Assembly (NCBI RefSeq): GCF_002367995.1
Contig: NZ_AP018207.1
Coordinates: forward strand, 3,595,083 to 3,659,082
Direction of reading: 5' to 3'
From: Calothrix brevissima NIES-22
Lineage (GTDB): Bacteria; Cyanobacteriota; Cyanobacteriia; Cyanobacteriales; Nostocaceae
DNA length: 64,000 nucleotides
Position 1 is the first letter of the stretch, and each line of letters starts with the position of its first letter. A program made the position numbers and the translations under genes. This document shows, one piece after another, positions 1-9,275 of this stretch. The notes under the pieces are model-generated. The model was not told the DNA's origin, searched no databases, and saw nothing but the letters and a program-made list of their open reading frames with translations.

Positions 1-1278
1 GGCATTGAGCAAGGTGGATTTACCAGCGTTGGTATAACCAACCAAAGCTACTGAGGGGACTTCTCGGTGCTGTCGGCGTTGGCGTAACCGGGAACGATGG
101 GCTTGCAACTGGTTGACTTCTTGTTGCAATCGCGAAATCCGTCGCTGAATGGCGCGGCGTTCAGTTTCTAGTTTGGTTTCACCAGGGCCTCTAGTACCGA
201 TACCACCCCCTAATCGGGACATGGCTTGTCCTCTACCAGTTAGGCGAGGCAGCATATATTCTAGCTGTGCTAGTTCGACTTGTAATTTACCAGCACGGGA
301 CTGAGCGCGTTGGGCGAATATATCTAATATGACTTCGGTACGATCGACTACCCGAACGCCAATTTGGGCTTCTAGGTTCCGGACTTGGGCGGGTGAGAGA
401 TCGCGATCGAAGACGACGAGAGTTGCGCCTAAAGTTTGGGCTGTTAAGGCGACTTCTTGGACTTTACCTTCGCCAACGACTGTTTGAGGATGAATCCGCG
501 ATCGCTTTTGTTGTACTGTCTGTAAAACATCGCCCCCGGCTGTATCTACTAACCGTGCCAATTCCGCCAAGGTATCGTGGAATTCTAAATGACTCTTTTC
601 ATCTGTCATCACTCCCACAATTAACACGCGATCGTGGTCGATATCTACTTGCTGGGCAACAAATTCTCGCTGAAATTCAGCTTCCAGATTTTCTACTAAA
701 TCGAGAAAATCCTGCTGTGTTAATTCATCCAAACTCAGTGGTGGCGATACATTCCAGCTTGGCGATCGCACCTCACTCGACCCAACTTTAGATACATTCC
801 CACTGGCCAGCACCGCCTGAGATTCCTGGGGGGTCAGGTGCGCTAAATAAGCTTCTTTGACATACCCAGTAGCGCCGCCACCTCGACGGGTAAACCCCGT
901 GCCGGTAATATTTAGTACTACCAAGGCATCTAAACGTTGCAAAGCCATCGCTGTCAGCGCCCCGTCATTGGGTGGTTCTGACTTGAGATTAGTGGCGATA
1001 CAACGAATACCGCTAAGTCGTTCTGCACCATAACGGGGCAATTCTAGCGGTGGGATTTGCGTCTGACGAGGTGTGCCTACCCCTACACGAATCACTTGTC
1101 CGCGACGGTTGAGGTAGGCACACACAGGCTGATTGATTTCTGTACTGATTGCTGCCAGTCGCTGGGAAAACTCGGACGTACTGATGCGATCGCCCGGTAT
1201 GCGCTGGTGGTACAGCCGCTGTAGTTGCTTCAGCTGGCTGGACTTTAAACCTTGGAGATTTCCGTAGATAGTCTCTAT
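1..1278 (-). CDS. hflX: GTPase HflX (3' part outside window)
   Basis: HflX is a ribosome-associated GTPase that splits or rescues stalled ribosomes. About 426 residues are visible. The last ones contain the G1 motif GYTNAGKST (about residues 412-420), so the rest of the G domain lies past the left edge. The preceding part is the glycine-rich HflX N-terminal domain, and the reading frame is open in the stretches translated. The natural N-terminus appears to be xETIYGNLQGL, but the first codon at 1276-1278 reads ATA, with an in-frame TAA three codons upstream (1285-1287). No ATG, GTG or TTG occurs near it; the first clear alternative is an internal GTG near 1127. The start is therefore either a non-standard codon or mutated. 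Family identification is firm; the start is not. Confidence 0.9.
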   Translation of the reverse strand, partial: METIYGNLQGLKSSQLKQLQRLYHQRIPGDRISTSEFSQRLAAISTEINQPVCAYLNRRGQVIRVGVGTPRQTQIPPLELPRYGAERLSGIRCIATNLKSEPPNDGALTAMALQRLDALVVLNITGTGFTRRGGGATGYVKEAYLAHLTPQESQAVLASGNVSKVGSSEVRSPSWNVSPPLSLDELTQQDFLDLVENLEAEFQREFVAQQVDIDHDRVLIVGVMTDEKSHLEFHDTLAELARLVDTAGGDVLQTVQQKRSRIHPQTVVGEGKVQEVALTAQTLGATLVVFDRDLSPAQVRNLEAQIGVRVVDRTEVILDIFAQRAQSRAGKLQVELAQLEYMLPRLTGRGQAMSRLGGGIGTRGPGETKLETERRAIQRRISRLQQEVNQLQAHRSRLRQRRQHREVPSVALVGYTNAGKSTLLNA

Positions 1279-1402
1279 AGGCGTTTATGACCAGTTAATG
1301 GCCCTCCGAATCCTTCTATTGTTTATTTTACAACATGCCAAAAACAGCAAACTATATCTTCTGGGGTTTGTACTGTGCTTTAATAACATCTAGTTTAGGG
1401 CT

Positions 1403-1545
1403 GGGGACAAGGGAAGGGGGAAAAGGGGGACAAGGAGGACAAGGAAGAAATAAATCTTTCGAGTCAGTCAAGCACGAGAAAATTTCACAACCAAACATAA
1501 AAATTTCTCTCTTCTAGCCCCTAGCCCCTAGTCCCTAGCCCCTAT
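1403..1545. repeat. short tandem repeats (GGACAAGGA and CCCTAG types)
   Basis: The gap after the hflX 5' end holds purine-rich 9-mers of the GGACAAGGA type (about 1403-1450) and then copies of CCCTAGC (about 1511-1545). The same two families recur across the window. An apparent 60-codon reading frame here translates the repeat as a Gly/Gln-rich string and is not taken as a gene. Confidence 0.75.
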
Positions 1546-1559
1546 TACTAATTAAGCCT

Positions 1560-1751
1560 ATGACTGATTCAACGCAAGAAATTTGGTATGTTGTCAAGCG
1601 TCCTGCTGGCCATTGCGAGATCGTAGATAATTTAGATGGTGGGGAAAATAAGCCAGAAATTATTGAACAGTGGGGCCCCTTTACATCCCAAGGAGAAGCG
1701 ATCGCTCGTCGGGTAGGATTAATTAGGGCTGGCAAATGCCAACCCCAATAA
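1560..1751 (+). CDS. small conserved cyanobacterial protein (63 aa)
   Basis: A 63-residue protein with a composition typical of real coding sequence: a hydrophobic IWYVVKRPAGHCEIVDNL strand region and a C-terminal motif GEAIARRVGLIRAGKCQP. I recall small proteins of this kind in many cyanobacteria, sometimes labelled as transposase-related, but 63 residues hold no transposase catalytic domain. Function is unknown. It starts at an ATG directly after the tandem-repeat block and ends about 20 bp from the convergent protease gene. HIP1 falls inside the EAIARR coding segment. Confidence 0.65.
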   Translation: MTDSTQEIWYVVKRPAGHCEIVDNLDGGENKPEIIEQWGPFTSQGEAIARRVGLIRAGKCQPQ

Positions 1752-1770
1752 AGTATAAAATTTACAATTT

Positions 1771-3054
1771 TTAATTTTTGCCAGTTGTCGTGGTACTTTG
1801 AGCCGTAATTTGCTTACCTAAAACTTCCACTGCTTTAGCAAATTGTGGATCGTCTGGTGTAGCCAATTTAGCCCGCTCGTTGAGCCATAACTCTTGTCTT
1901 TGAGCATCGCTCAACTCTACCTTGACATCTGGATCGATACCATGCTTGTTAATATCTTTGCCACTAGGAGTATGATATTTAGCAATTGTCACCGCTAATC
2001 CTGAACCATCTTCAAGCGGACGGACTGATTGTACCAAGCCTTTACCAAATGTCTGAGTGCCTACCAAGGTAGCGCGTTTATTATCTTGCAAAGCACCAGA
2101 GAGAATTTCACTGGCACTAGCTGAACCTTTATCAACTAAAATGACCAACGGCTTATTTGTTAAGGCGCGTCCATTGGCTACTTCGCGTTCTTGCTCGCCT
2201 TGGCGGTCAATAGTCGAGACGATAGTCCCTTTATCTAGCCACATCCGGGCAATTTCGACGCTGGAGAATAATAACCCACCAGGATTACCCCGTAAATCCA
2301 AAATATAGCCAACAACTTGTTTGCTTTCTAAACTTTTGATGGCATTTTGCATTTCCTTGCCAGCATTTGCACTGAATTGGTTCAAGCGAATGTAGCCAAC
2401 ATTACCTGATGGAGTTTGTTTTTCAGAGAATTTAACCGGATGAATTTCAATCCGCGCTCGCTGGATTTCAAAGTCTTTAGTTTGTCCGCTACGACGAATA
2501 GTCAGTTTAACCTTGGTTCCTGCTTCGCCACGAATCAGGGATACAGCTTGGTTAGTATCCATCCCCTTGGTGCTTTTACCATCGATTTGGAGAATTTCAT
2601 CTTTGGCTAAAATCCCGGCTTTAAATGCGGGAGTATCCTCAATCGGGGCAATAACCACTAGCTGTTTGGTTTTTTCATCCTGACTAATTGTGATACCAAT
2701 ACCTGTGAGTTCTCCAGAGGTATCAACTTGCATATTTTTGAATTCTTCCGGGTCCATAAACCGGGTGTAGGGATCGTCCAGCTTCTTCAGCATTTCCCGG
2801 ATGGACTTATATGCTTCTTTTTTACTACTGTAATTCTTATTTAAATACTCCTTGCGTACAGCCTGCCAATCTACTTGATTAAAAGTAGCGTCTACGTATT
2901 GGCGCTGAACTACTTGCCAAACCTCATCTATCAATTCCTTGGGACTGTTATTTAAAGCCTGACCTCGCGAGTGAATGCCCAGGCTTGTAATAGCAATAGT
3001 TGAGAGCGTCACTGCAGTAGCACCCAAAACCAGCCTACTTTTTGTAATCACCAT
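1771..3054 (-). CDS. carboxyl-terminal processing protease (CtpA/B family, S41)
   Basis: A 427-residue S41 serine protease of the tail-specific type. Order: N-terminal signal/anchor (about 5-28), Ctp N-terminal helices, PDZ domain (around LTGIGITISQDE to KLTIRRSG), then the protease core with the Ser/Lys dyad in GSASASEI and TFGKGLVQ. In cyanobacteria one paralogue (CtpA) matures the photosystem II D1 protein in the lumen; CtpB and CtpC are paralogues. I cannot tell which this is, so no symbol is given. The chosen ATG at 3054 begins MVITKSRLVL with a normal leader; a GTG 22 codons upstream would add an unlikely extension. It lies downstream of ispG on the same strand with a hairpin between. 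Confidence 0.9.
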   Translation of the reverse strand: MVITKSRLVLGATAVTLSTIAITSLGIHSRGQALNNSPKELIDEVWQVVQRQYVDATFNQVDWQAVRKEYLNKNYSSKKEAYKSIREMLKKLDDPYTRFMDPEEFKNMQVDTSGELTGIGITISQDEKTKQLVVIAPIEDTPAFKAGILAKDEILQIDGKSTKGMDTNQAVSLIRGEAGTKVKLTIRRSGQTKDFEIQRARIEIHPVKFSEKQTPSGNVGYIRLNQFSANAGKEMQNAIKSLESKQVVGYILDLRGNPGGLLFSSVEIARMWLDKGTIVSTIDRQGEQEREVANGRALTNKPLVILVDKGSASASEILSGALQDNKRATLVGTQTFGKGLVQSVRPLEDGSGLAVTIAKYHTPSGKDINKHGIDPDVKVELSDAQRQELWLNERAKLATPDDPQFAKAVEVLGKQITAQSTTTTGKN

Positions 3055-3168
3055 AATGACAGCTGCGCCAGAGGAAAAATTTTGTATAGTCAGTATGCTC
3101 AATGTAACACAGGGTATCACTGTGACACAGAAACATGTATTCTTATTACAGCAAAATACTTGGCAATC

Positions 3169-3189
3169 CGGCGACCCTGATGGTCGCCG
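3169..3189 (-). terminator. hairpin after ispG
   Basis: An 8-bp perfect inverted repeat, CGGCGACC-CTGAT-GGTCGCCG, lies 12 bp beyond the ispG stop. There is no clean T-run on the minus strand, so it is a possible terminator or processing hairpin rather than a certain one. Confidence 0.45.
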
Positions 3190-3200
3190 TTGGCAAAATC

Positions 3201-4427
3201 TTAAGGTTCTACCCAGCGTCCATCAGACTTGATAAGATTAATTAATTCCTCTACACCCTTGTCTTCTGGGACTTTTTTAATTTCTTCTCTACCACGATAT
3301 AAAGAAATATAACCAGGAGTTTTACCTACATAGCCATAGTCTGCATCTGCCATTTCCCCAGGGCCATTTACAATACAACCCATAACAGCTATATCTAGCC
3401 CAGTTAAGTGCTTAGTTGCTTCTCTGACTTTGTGTAGTACTTCTTCCAGGTTAAACAAGGTGCGTCCGCAGGAAGGACAGGCGACATATTCCACCATTGT
3501 TTTACGCAATCCCAAGGCTTGGAGAATGCTATAGCAAACGGGAATTTCTTTTTCTGGTGCTTCTGTTAATGAGACGCGGATTGTGTCACCAATGCCATCA
3601 GCGAGTAAGGTAGCAATACCAGCAGTAGATTTAATTCGCCCGTATTCCCCATCTCCAGCTTCGGTGACACCTAAATGTAGGGGATATTCCATACCCAATT
3701 CATCCATGCGCTTGGCCATGAGACGATAGGCGGCTACCATGACTGGAACGCGGGAAGCTTTCATGGAAATGACTAAATTATGGAAATTTAGCGATTCACA
3801 AATGCGAATGAATTCTAAAGCTGATTCCACCATCCCCTCTGGGGTATCGCCGTAGGTAAATAACATTCTCTCAGCCAGAGAACCATGATTTACCCCGATG
3901 CGCATAGCTTTACCTTGATCTCTTAAGGAGACAACTAACGGCTCTAAGGTTTCGCGGATTTTTTCGCCAATTTCATCAAATTCGGCTTTGGTGTATTCAC
4001 TTCTATTGGCATTTGGTTTTTCAAACACATACAAACCGGGATTAATACGTACTTTTTCGATGTGTTTAGCAACTTCTAAAGCAATTTTCATCCCATTGTG
4101 ATGCACATCAGCAACGATGGGTACGTCTTGATAGGTTTGCAGGAGTTTTTGTTTAATTTCCGCTAAAGCTTTGGCATGAGCCAGACTAGGCACAGTAACA
4201 CGCACAATTTCGCAGCCAATCTCGTGCAGACGACGAATAGCTGCCACAGATCCATCGATATCTAGGGTGTCTTCATTAATCATTGACTGGACTACTACAG
4301 GGTAGCCACCGCCAATGGTGACATTTCCCACCTTTACCGGACGAGTTTTACGGCGCTTGATTGTTGTATCAAAGGTGAGTTCACTAGATGTGGTGTTTAC
4401 AGTTGTAACTGTGGGCAGAGTTTGCAT
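3201..4427 (-). CDS. ispG: 4-hydroxy-3-methylbut-2-enyl diphosphate synthase IspG/GcpE
   Basis: This is the penultimate enzyme of the plastid/bacterial MEP isoprenoid pathway; it converts MEcPP to HMBPP using a [4Fe-4S] cluster, with ferredoxin as electron donor in cyanobacteria. At 408 residues it has the usual length of the short bacterial form. The TIM-barrel part includes [11 protein letters not shown] and [11 protein letters not shown]. The cluster cysteines are in VACPSCGRT and [11 protein letters not shown] near the C-terminus. A second MEP gene, ispD, occurs at about 10 kb, and two ferredoxins lie at 36 kb. Confidence 0.97.
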   Translation of the reverse strand: MQTLPTVTTVNTTSSELTFDTTIKRRKTRPVKVGNVTIGGGYPVVVQSMINEDTLDIDGSVAAIRRLHEIGCEIVRVTVPSLAHAKALAEIKQKLLQTYQDVPIVADVHHNGMKIALEVAKHIEKVRINPGLYVFEKPNANRSEYTKAEFDEIGEKIRETLEPLVVSLRDQGKAMRIGVNHGSLAERMLFTYGDTPEGMVESALEFIRICESLNFHNLVISMKASRVPVMVAAYRLMAKRMDELGMEYPLHLGVTEAGDGEYGRIKSTAGIATLLADGIGDTIRVSLTEAPEKEIPVCYSILQALGLRKTMVEYVACPSCGRTLFNLEEVLHKVREATKHLTGLDIAVMGCIVNGPGEMADADYGYVGKTPGYISLYRGREEIKKVPEDKGVEELINLIKSDGRWVEP

Positions 4428-4778
4428 AACCGCATTAGGTAAATTTGCTGTAGCGAAAATATCAAATTTCGATTTCTCTGTTTTTCAGATTGCCACAGTT
4501 AGGGCGATTTTAGTCAATGTGGGAGTAAAAAAATAAGAAACAGAGACAGGGTTAGAAATAAAGCAGATTTATGGGCTTTGATCTCGACGGAAAATAGAGG
4601 ATTTACCAAGCTTTGTGATGAGTTGGCGATCGCTCTGTTACTGAGTTATTAATGTTATCATCAAAGCCAATTATTTTAGGAAATCAACTTGCATCAGCTT
4701 TGTCTATGAAATAGATAAAGGCGCAGCTTTAATTACTACGGTAATTCAGGAGTATATAATTATCATCCCCATTCAAAT
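4428..4778. other. intergenic, divergent 5' regions of ispG and the hydrolase
   Basis: 351 bp between two divergent genes, so it must carry both promoters. One HIP1 octamer is present at 4626-4633. No RNA gene, clear hairpin or tandem repeat is seen. Confidence 0.5.
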
Positions 4779-5819
4779 ATGAATACTCAAACCAATAGCC
4801 AATTCCCAATTCCGCCACAGTTTCACCCCGATACAGTGGGTTCAGTCTGGCGCGTACCCTACCAAGAAATTGCTGCTCAAGCGGAAGCATGGGCAAAACA
4901 ATATAATATTCAACCAAGCTCTAGCGATAAAACTCGGATTTGTTTACTTTTAATTGATGTCCAAAATACTTTTTGTATTCCTGAATTTGAATTATTTGTT
5001 GGCGGAAATTCGGGTAAGGGAGCAGTAGAAGATAATCAGCGCTTGTGTGAATTTATTTATCGTCATTTAGGGGTAATTACAACCATTACCCCAACCTTGG
5101 ATACCCACACAGCGATGCAAATCTTCCATCCTATTTTTTGGATAAATCAAGATGGCGAACACCCCATACCAGCCGCGACAAATATCACCTTATCTGATAT
5201 CGAAAAAGGTATTTGGCAAGTTAATCCTGTAGTTGCTAATAGTATTACTCAGGGCGATTATCAACTATTAGAAAAACATGCCTATCACTATGTTAAACAG
5301 CTAAGTCAAGATGGTAAATATCCTCTGACTGTTTGGCCTTATCATTCCATGTTAGGTGGTATTGGTCATGCTTTAGTTTCTGCGGTAGAAGCCGCAATTT
5401 TCTTTCATTGTATTGCCCGTCATAGTCAAACCCAATTTGAAATTAAGGGCGATAATCCTTTAACTGAGAACTATTCTGTTTTACGCCCAGAAGTTTTAAT
5501 AGATTTTGCCCAAAATCCTCTAGCACAAAAGAATACGCGATTAATTCAGCAACTTTTAAACTTTGATGCTGTGATTATTGGCGGTCAAGCTAAAAGTCAT
5601 TGTGTTGCTTGGACAATTGACGATTTATTAACAGAAATTCAACAAATAGATGCAAATTTAGCGAAAAAAGTTTATCTGTTGGAAGATTGTACTTCGCCTG
5701 TGGTTGTTCCGGGGGTTGTTGACTATACGGAACAAGCTGATGCAGCTTTTAACAGGTTTGCTGCTGCTGGGATGCATGTTGTCAAATCTACCGATGTGAT
5801 GCAATTGATTTTGAATTAA
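4779..5819 (+). CDS. isochorismatase-family cysteine hydrolase
   Basis: A 346-residue protein with the isochorismatase/nicotinamidase fold: nucleophile-loop Asp in LLLIDVQNTF (about D60) and the catalytic Cys in GQAKSHCVAW near residue 280. It is much longer than the usual 180-220 residues. It has an N-terminal extension of about 50 residues and a middle insertion (about 120-200) with the segment YPLTVWPYHSMLGGIGHAL, which resembles the metal/substrate region of nicotinamidases. Substrate is unknown; a simple nicotinamidase is unlikely because of the length. It stands alone, with ispG divergent upstream. Confidence 0.8.
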   Translation: MNTQTNSQFPIPPQFHPDTVGSVWRVPYQEIAAQAEAWAKQYNIQPSSSDKTRICLLLIDVQNTFCIPEFELFVGGNSGKGAVEDNQRLCEFIYRHLGVITTITPTLDTHTAMQIFHPIFWINQDGEHPIPAATNITLSDIEKGIWQVNPVVANSITQGDYQLLEKHAYHYVKQLSQDGKYPLTVWPYHSMLGGIGHALVSAVEAAIFFHCIARHSQTQFEIKGDNPLTENYSVLRPEVLIDFAQNPLAQKNTRLIQQLLNFDAVIIGGQAKSHCVAWTIDDLLTEIQQIDANLAKKVYLLEDCTSPVVVPGVVDYTEQADAAFNRFAAAGMHVVKSTDVMQLILN

Positions 5820-6233
5820 GAATTGGTTGATATTAATTAATTCTTAATTTTAATAACGCAGAGGTATACAGAAGTTTCCTCTGCTTGATTCTGGATTTGA
5901 CAATAGACTTCTGGCATAAATATTTTGGCGTTGTTGATTAATCATTTGAAAAGCTCACGCAAAGGCGCAAAGGCGCAAAGAAGAACGCGAAAATTAGGAC
6001 TTTTGCAAGAGGTCTAATCATTGCGATTACATGAGTTATTGGGTATGAAGTCTACTGCTTATTTGTGAAGCTGCACAAAAGATAATTTTCTGGAACGCAA
6101 AGTTACGCTAAGGTTCGCGCAAAGGTATGCAGAGGTTTTTTAAGTTCTATATCTCCTGGTATGCTGGTTCAGGTTAAACACAGTAGTAAAAATAATGCTT
6201 TTATCGCTTGATTTTTGCTAATTGCTATTAGTT
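5820..6233. other. intergenic with GGCGCAAA-type short repeat
   Basis: 414 bp between convergent genes. It includes repeated GGCGCAAA units (about 5960-5982) and a related CGCAAAG/CGCAAAGG pair near 6095-6125. No gene or convincing terminator is seen. Confidence 0.4.
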
Positions 6234-7112
6234 CTATTTCTTTAAATAACCTTTGGGATCTTGAGCTACCCAACCAACGGATGAACTAGAACGCATTTCA
6301 AAATGTAGGTGAGGTTGTTTGGCGGCTGGTTGTCCAGTAGTCCCGACGGTGCCTAACAAGTCTCCTTTTTTAACTTGTTGACCAGCAGTTACCTTAATAG
6401 TATCAAGATGGGCATAGCGACTTTGAAGTCCGCCATCGTGATTGATAATGACTAATTTGCCATAACTAGCTTGTTCGCGGGCAAAGGCGACGGTTCCAGG
6501 AGCGATCGCTATTACTGGTGTGCCGATAGCTGCAAATAAGTCTACACCACTATGAAAAAAGACTTCACCGGAATTAGGATTAACTTGCCAGCCATAAGGT
6601 AAAGCTACTGTAGTCACGGCTGGTAAAGGATAGCCACTGATTTGGCTAGATGGCTGATTTGATGTCGGCGGTGCAGTGATAACGCGAGTTGAAGCACCAT
6701 TTACCCCAGGAACAAAAACAATGCGGGGGTTTTTTTGACAGCCATTAATTTCAAACATAGCATCAGCGCGCACTTTGTATTTGGCTGCTACTTGTCGCCA
6801 AGTTTGACCTTGAGGCACTTCAACCACAATTCCATTGTAGGGAGCAATCTGAAGTTCGCTACCAACAGTTACAGTGCCGTTTTTCACATTAGGATTCATA
6901 CTGATAATAGTTGCCGGACTGAGGTTATAGCGTTGGGCTATAGTCTCTAGCGTTTCGCCACGAGCAACTATATGGCGCTGGAACCGAGATAGGGCGGGAG
7001 TTGGGCAACTCTCTACACCAGCTTTAGCACTTTGCCCGCCCGAAAAGATAAATCCTAGCCCCAAAGTGCTAACTAAACCACAGAAAAACATTAGACGGTA
7101 GGGACGATTCAT
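6234..7112 (-). CDS. LysM-M23 peptidoglycan endopeptidase (NlpD/EnvC-like)
   Basis: A 292-residue secreted protein. It has a signal sequence (1-30), LysM 1 (HIVARGETLETIAQRYNLSP), LysM 2 (VPQGQTWRQVAAKYKVRAD), a Ser/Pro linker and a C-terminal M23 LytM-type domain with zinc ligands in HSGVD and HLHFEMR. It likely binds peptidoglycan and cleaves or regulates cleavage of peptide cross-links in the periplasm. The ATG at 7112 gives a proper signal peptide; a TTG eight codons upstream is less likely. A perfect AT-rich palindrome (7138-7164) lies just upstream. Confidence 0.9.
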   Translation of the reverse strand: MNRPYRLMFFCGLVSTLGLGFIFSGGQSAKAGVESCPTPALSRFQRHIVARGETLETIAQRYNLSPATIISMNPNVKNGTVTVGSELQIAPYNGIVVEVPQGQTWRQVAAKYKVRADAMFEINGCQKNPRIVFVPGVNGASTRVITAPPTSNQPSSQISGYPLPAVTTVALPYGWQVNPNSGEVFFHSGVDLFAAIGTPVIAIAPGTVAFAREQASYGKLVIINHDGGLQSRYAHLDTIKVTAGQQVKKGDLLGTVGTTGQPAAKQPHLHFEMRSSSSVGWVAQDPKGYLKK

Positions 7113-7137
7113 GTCTACCAGTAAACAGAGGGTCAAT

Positions 7138-7164
7138 ATTTAAAATCTAAATTAGATTTTAAAT
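7138..7164. promoter_or_regulatory. AT-rich 13-bp perfect palindrome upstream of the M23 peptidase
   Basis: ATTTAAAATCTAA, one A, then its exact reverse complement, 26 bp upstream of the peptidase ATG. Position suggests an operator or a 5'-leader hairpin; no known regulator is recognised. Confidence 0.4.
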
Positions 7165-7364
7165 GAGGTACTGGGGAGTAGAAGTGGATTAGGAGTTAGT
7201 AGTTCCCCGGAAATTTTTTGACAGGCCATTGAGAGAAATTAAAATTACTTAATATCTCTCTACTTTTTCTTTAATTTCCTGTGAAGTTGATCTATCCACT
7301 TGTTATTTACTTGACTAAACTTAGAAATTAGCAACTGCATTGCTGTTCTGTGAGTGAAATTATT

Positions 7365-8573
7365 ATGAAGTTATCCTTAAAGCAGCTGGCCGTATATATA
7401 TCTTTACTGTTAATTGGTGGTGGTGCAGGTTTATTAGGCAGCCGTTATTTCCTGCCAAAAAGGTACTCTTTTCAGGAATTAACAAATGTCACAGCAGCTT
7501 TACCTCCAGAAACAGCAGCACCTAGTCCGGTTACCGGGCCTATAGGCGCAACTGGAGGCGATAATGTGAATTTTATTGCCACGGCTGTGCAAAAAGTCGG
7601 CCCGGCGGTGGTAAGAATTAATGCCACCCGTAAAGTAGCTAATCCAATTTCTGATGCTTTAAAAAATCCGCTATTGCGGCGATTTTTTGGCGAAGATGAG
7701 CAACCAATGCCGGAAGAGCGAATTGAACGCGGTACAGGTTCAGGATTTATCTTAAGTGCTAACGGCGAGTTATTAACTAATGCTCACGTAGTAGCTGATA
7801 CAGACACAGTACAAGTTACCCTCAAGGATGGTCGGTCATTTGAGGGTAAGGTTTTGGGTGTCGATGCGGTGACAGATGTGGCTGTAGTGAAAATTCCCGC
7901 GAGTAAATTACCTATTGTCAAATTAGGAAATTCGCAAAACTTGATTCCCGGTCAATGGGCGATCGCAATTGGCAATCCTTTGGGTTTAGATAATACTGTG
8001 ACAATTGGCATTATCAGCGCTACCGATCGCACTAGCGCTCAAGTTGGCGTTCCCGAAAAGCGAGTTAGCTTTATTCAAACTGACGCAGCAATCAACCCCG
8101 GGAACTCTGGCGGGCCTTTGCTCAACGCCCAAGGCGAGGTGATTGGTGTGAATACGGCGATTCGGGCTGATGCTCAAGGTTTGGGCTTTGCTATCCCTAT
8201 TGAAACTGCTGCTAGGATTGCGAATGAACTTTTTACCAAAGGGCGTGTCGAACATCCTTATTTGGGAGTGGAAATGACTGATTTAACTCCCACGAAAAAG
8301 CAGCAGATTAATCAAGAAAATCAGCTTAATATTCAGCAAGATGCTGGTGTTGTCATTAAAGGTACTCTGGATGATTCCCCAGCCAAACAAGCCGGACTAC
8401 TTCCTGGCGATGTAATTCAAAAAATTAACGGCAAGCCAGTTAAAACCTCGGCGCAAGTGCAGAGGCTAGTAGAGTCAAGCTCAGTGGGCGACATTCTCGA
8501 AATCGAAGTCAACCGCAACGGCAAAAGCCAAAGATTCAAAGTGCAATCAGGGGCTTATCCTCATAAGAAGTAG
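7365..8573 (+). CDS. HtrA/Deg-type periplasmic serine protease
   Basis: A 402-residue trypsin-like S1C protease with one PDZ domain. It has an N-terminal membrane anchor/signal (about 5-25). The triad is His141 (LTNAHVV), Asp171 (AVTDVAVVKI) and Ser248 (NPGNSGGPL). A PDZ domain follows from about 285 to the end, with GVVIKGTLDDSPAKQAGLLPG. Cyanobacteria have HtrA, HhoA and HhoB paralogues that degrade damaged envelope and lumenal proteins; I cannot assign which this is. The ATG at 7365 is preferred; a GTG at 7350 would add five residues. It is divergent from the M23 gene. Confidence 0.92.
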   Translation: MKLSLKQLAVYISLLLIGGGAGLLGSRYFLPKRYSFQELTNVTAALPPETAAPSPVTGPIGATGGDNVNFIATAVQKVGPAVVRINATRKVANPISDALKNPLLRRFFGEDEQPMPEERIERGTGSGFILSANGELLTNAHVVADTDTVQVTLKDGRSFEGKVLGVDAVTDVAVVKIPASKLPIVKLGNSQNLIPGQWAIAIGNPLGLDNTVTIGIISATDRTSAQVGVPEKRVSFIQTDAAINPGNSGGPLLNAQGEVIGVNTAIRADAQGLGFAIPIETAARIANELFTKGRVEHPYLGVEMTDLTPTKKQQINQENQLNIQQDAGVVIKGTLDDSPAKQAGLLPGDVIQKINGKPVKTSAQVQRLVESSSVGDILEIEVNRNGKSQRFKVQSGAYPHKK

Positions 8574-8665
8574 TCAGGTAGAGAACAGAGGATACAACTG
8601 AGTAGTTGATTGTTAATTGTTGATTGTTGACAACTGACAACTGACAACTGACAACTAACTCTTAT

Positions 8666-9010
8666 CTATTGATTAGATAAATGATCTAACTGCATCCTCT
8701 GTTCCATCTGGCGCAGGAAATAGCCTGTCATCATTGCCGATGCTAAAAGCCCAGCTAGATTTTCCCGATCGGTTGTGATTTGCACGTTGAAATTTTCTGG
8801 GGGTAGCATTCCCACAAGTCCTTGGACGTTTTGCGAAATAATTTGCTTAATTTCGGGGCTTACGGACTGGGCAACGCGAGCTAAAACTTCAGGCGACTGA
8901 TGCTGTAGATATTTCAGCAGCTGATTGGGATTTTCCTCAAAGTAGTCGTTTAGAAGCTGGTTGGCTTGTTCTTCAGAGTTGTCATTAAGAAAGTCGGGAT
9001 TAAACTCCAT
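8666..9010 (-). CDS. DUF760 family protein
   Basis: 114 residues, acidic and helical, beginning MEFNPDFLNDNSEEQANQL. The segments YLQHQSPEVLARVAQSVSP and LLASAMMTGYFLRQMEQR match the DUF760 family of cyanobacteria and plastids as I remember it. The family is linked to chloroplast proteins of unclear role; no catalytic motif is visible. It is flanked by tandem repeats: GACAACT-type at 8625-8655 on the 3' side, and ATGCCC-type upstream. Confidence 0.75.
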   Translation of the reverse strand: MEFNPDFLNDNSEEQANQLLNDYFEENPNQLLKYLQHQSPEVLARVAQSVSPEIKQIISQNVQGLVGMLPPENFNVQITTDRENLAGLLASAMMTGYFLRQMEQRMQLDHLSNQ

Positions 9011-9149
9011 TGGCAGTGTTTTGTAGCTTAGTTGCTGATTCTACTCTAAACCATAGTACAAGGGTAGTGCATTCCCCACGGGTATAAGCCCTTGGCTCTA
9101 TCTTGGGGTAGGCTGTCTGGAGCATGAATAGAGATTAAGCCAGGAGGGA

Positions 9150-9245
9150 AGCGGGACAAGGAGGACGAGGAGGACAAGGGAGACAGGGGAGAAGAAGAAA
9201 TATTTAACCAATGCCCCATGCCCAATGCCCCATGCCCAATGCCCA
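9150..9245. repeat. tandem repeats (GGACAAGGA, then ATGCCCA/ATGCCCC)
   Basis: Purine-rich GGACAAGGA/GGACGAGGA units (9150-9190) are followed by heptamers ATGCCCC and ATGCCCA (about 9208-9245), abutting the scpB 3' end. Apparent reading frames here are repeat-derived. Confidence 0.75.
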
Positions 9246-9275
9246 TGTCAAAAATATACCTCACAACCACACAAA

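Noticed and set aside
1335-1517. 60-codon reading frame
   Set aside because: Translates a GGACAAGGA repeat; Gly/Gln run and no conserved character.
1560-1751. transposase fragment
   Set aside because: Some small relatives carry that label, but no catalytic motif, inverted repeat or IS remnant is present.
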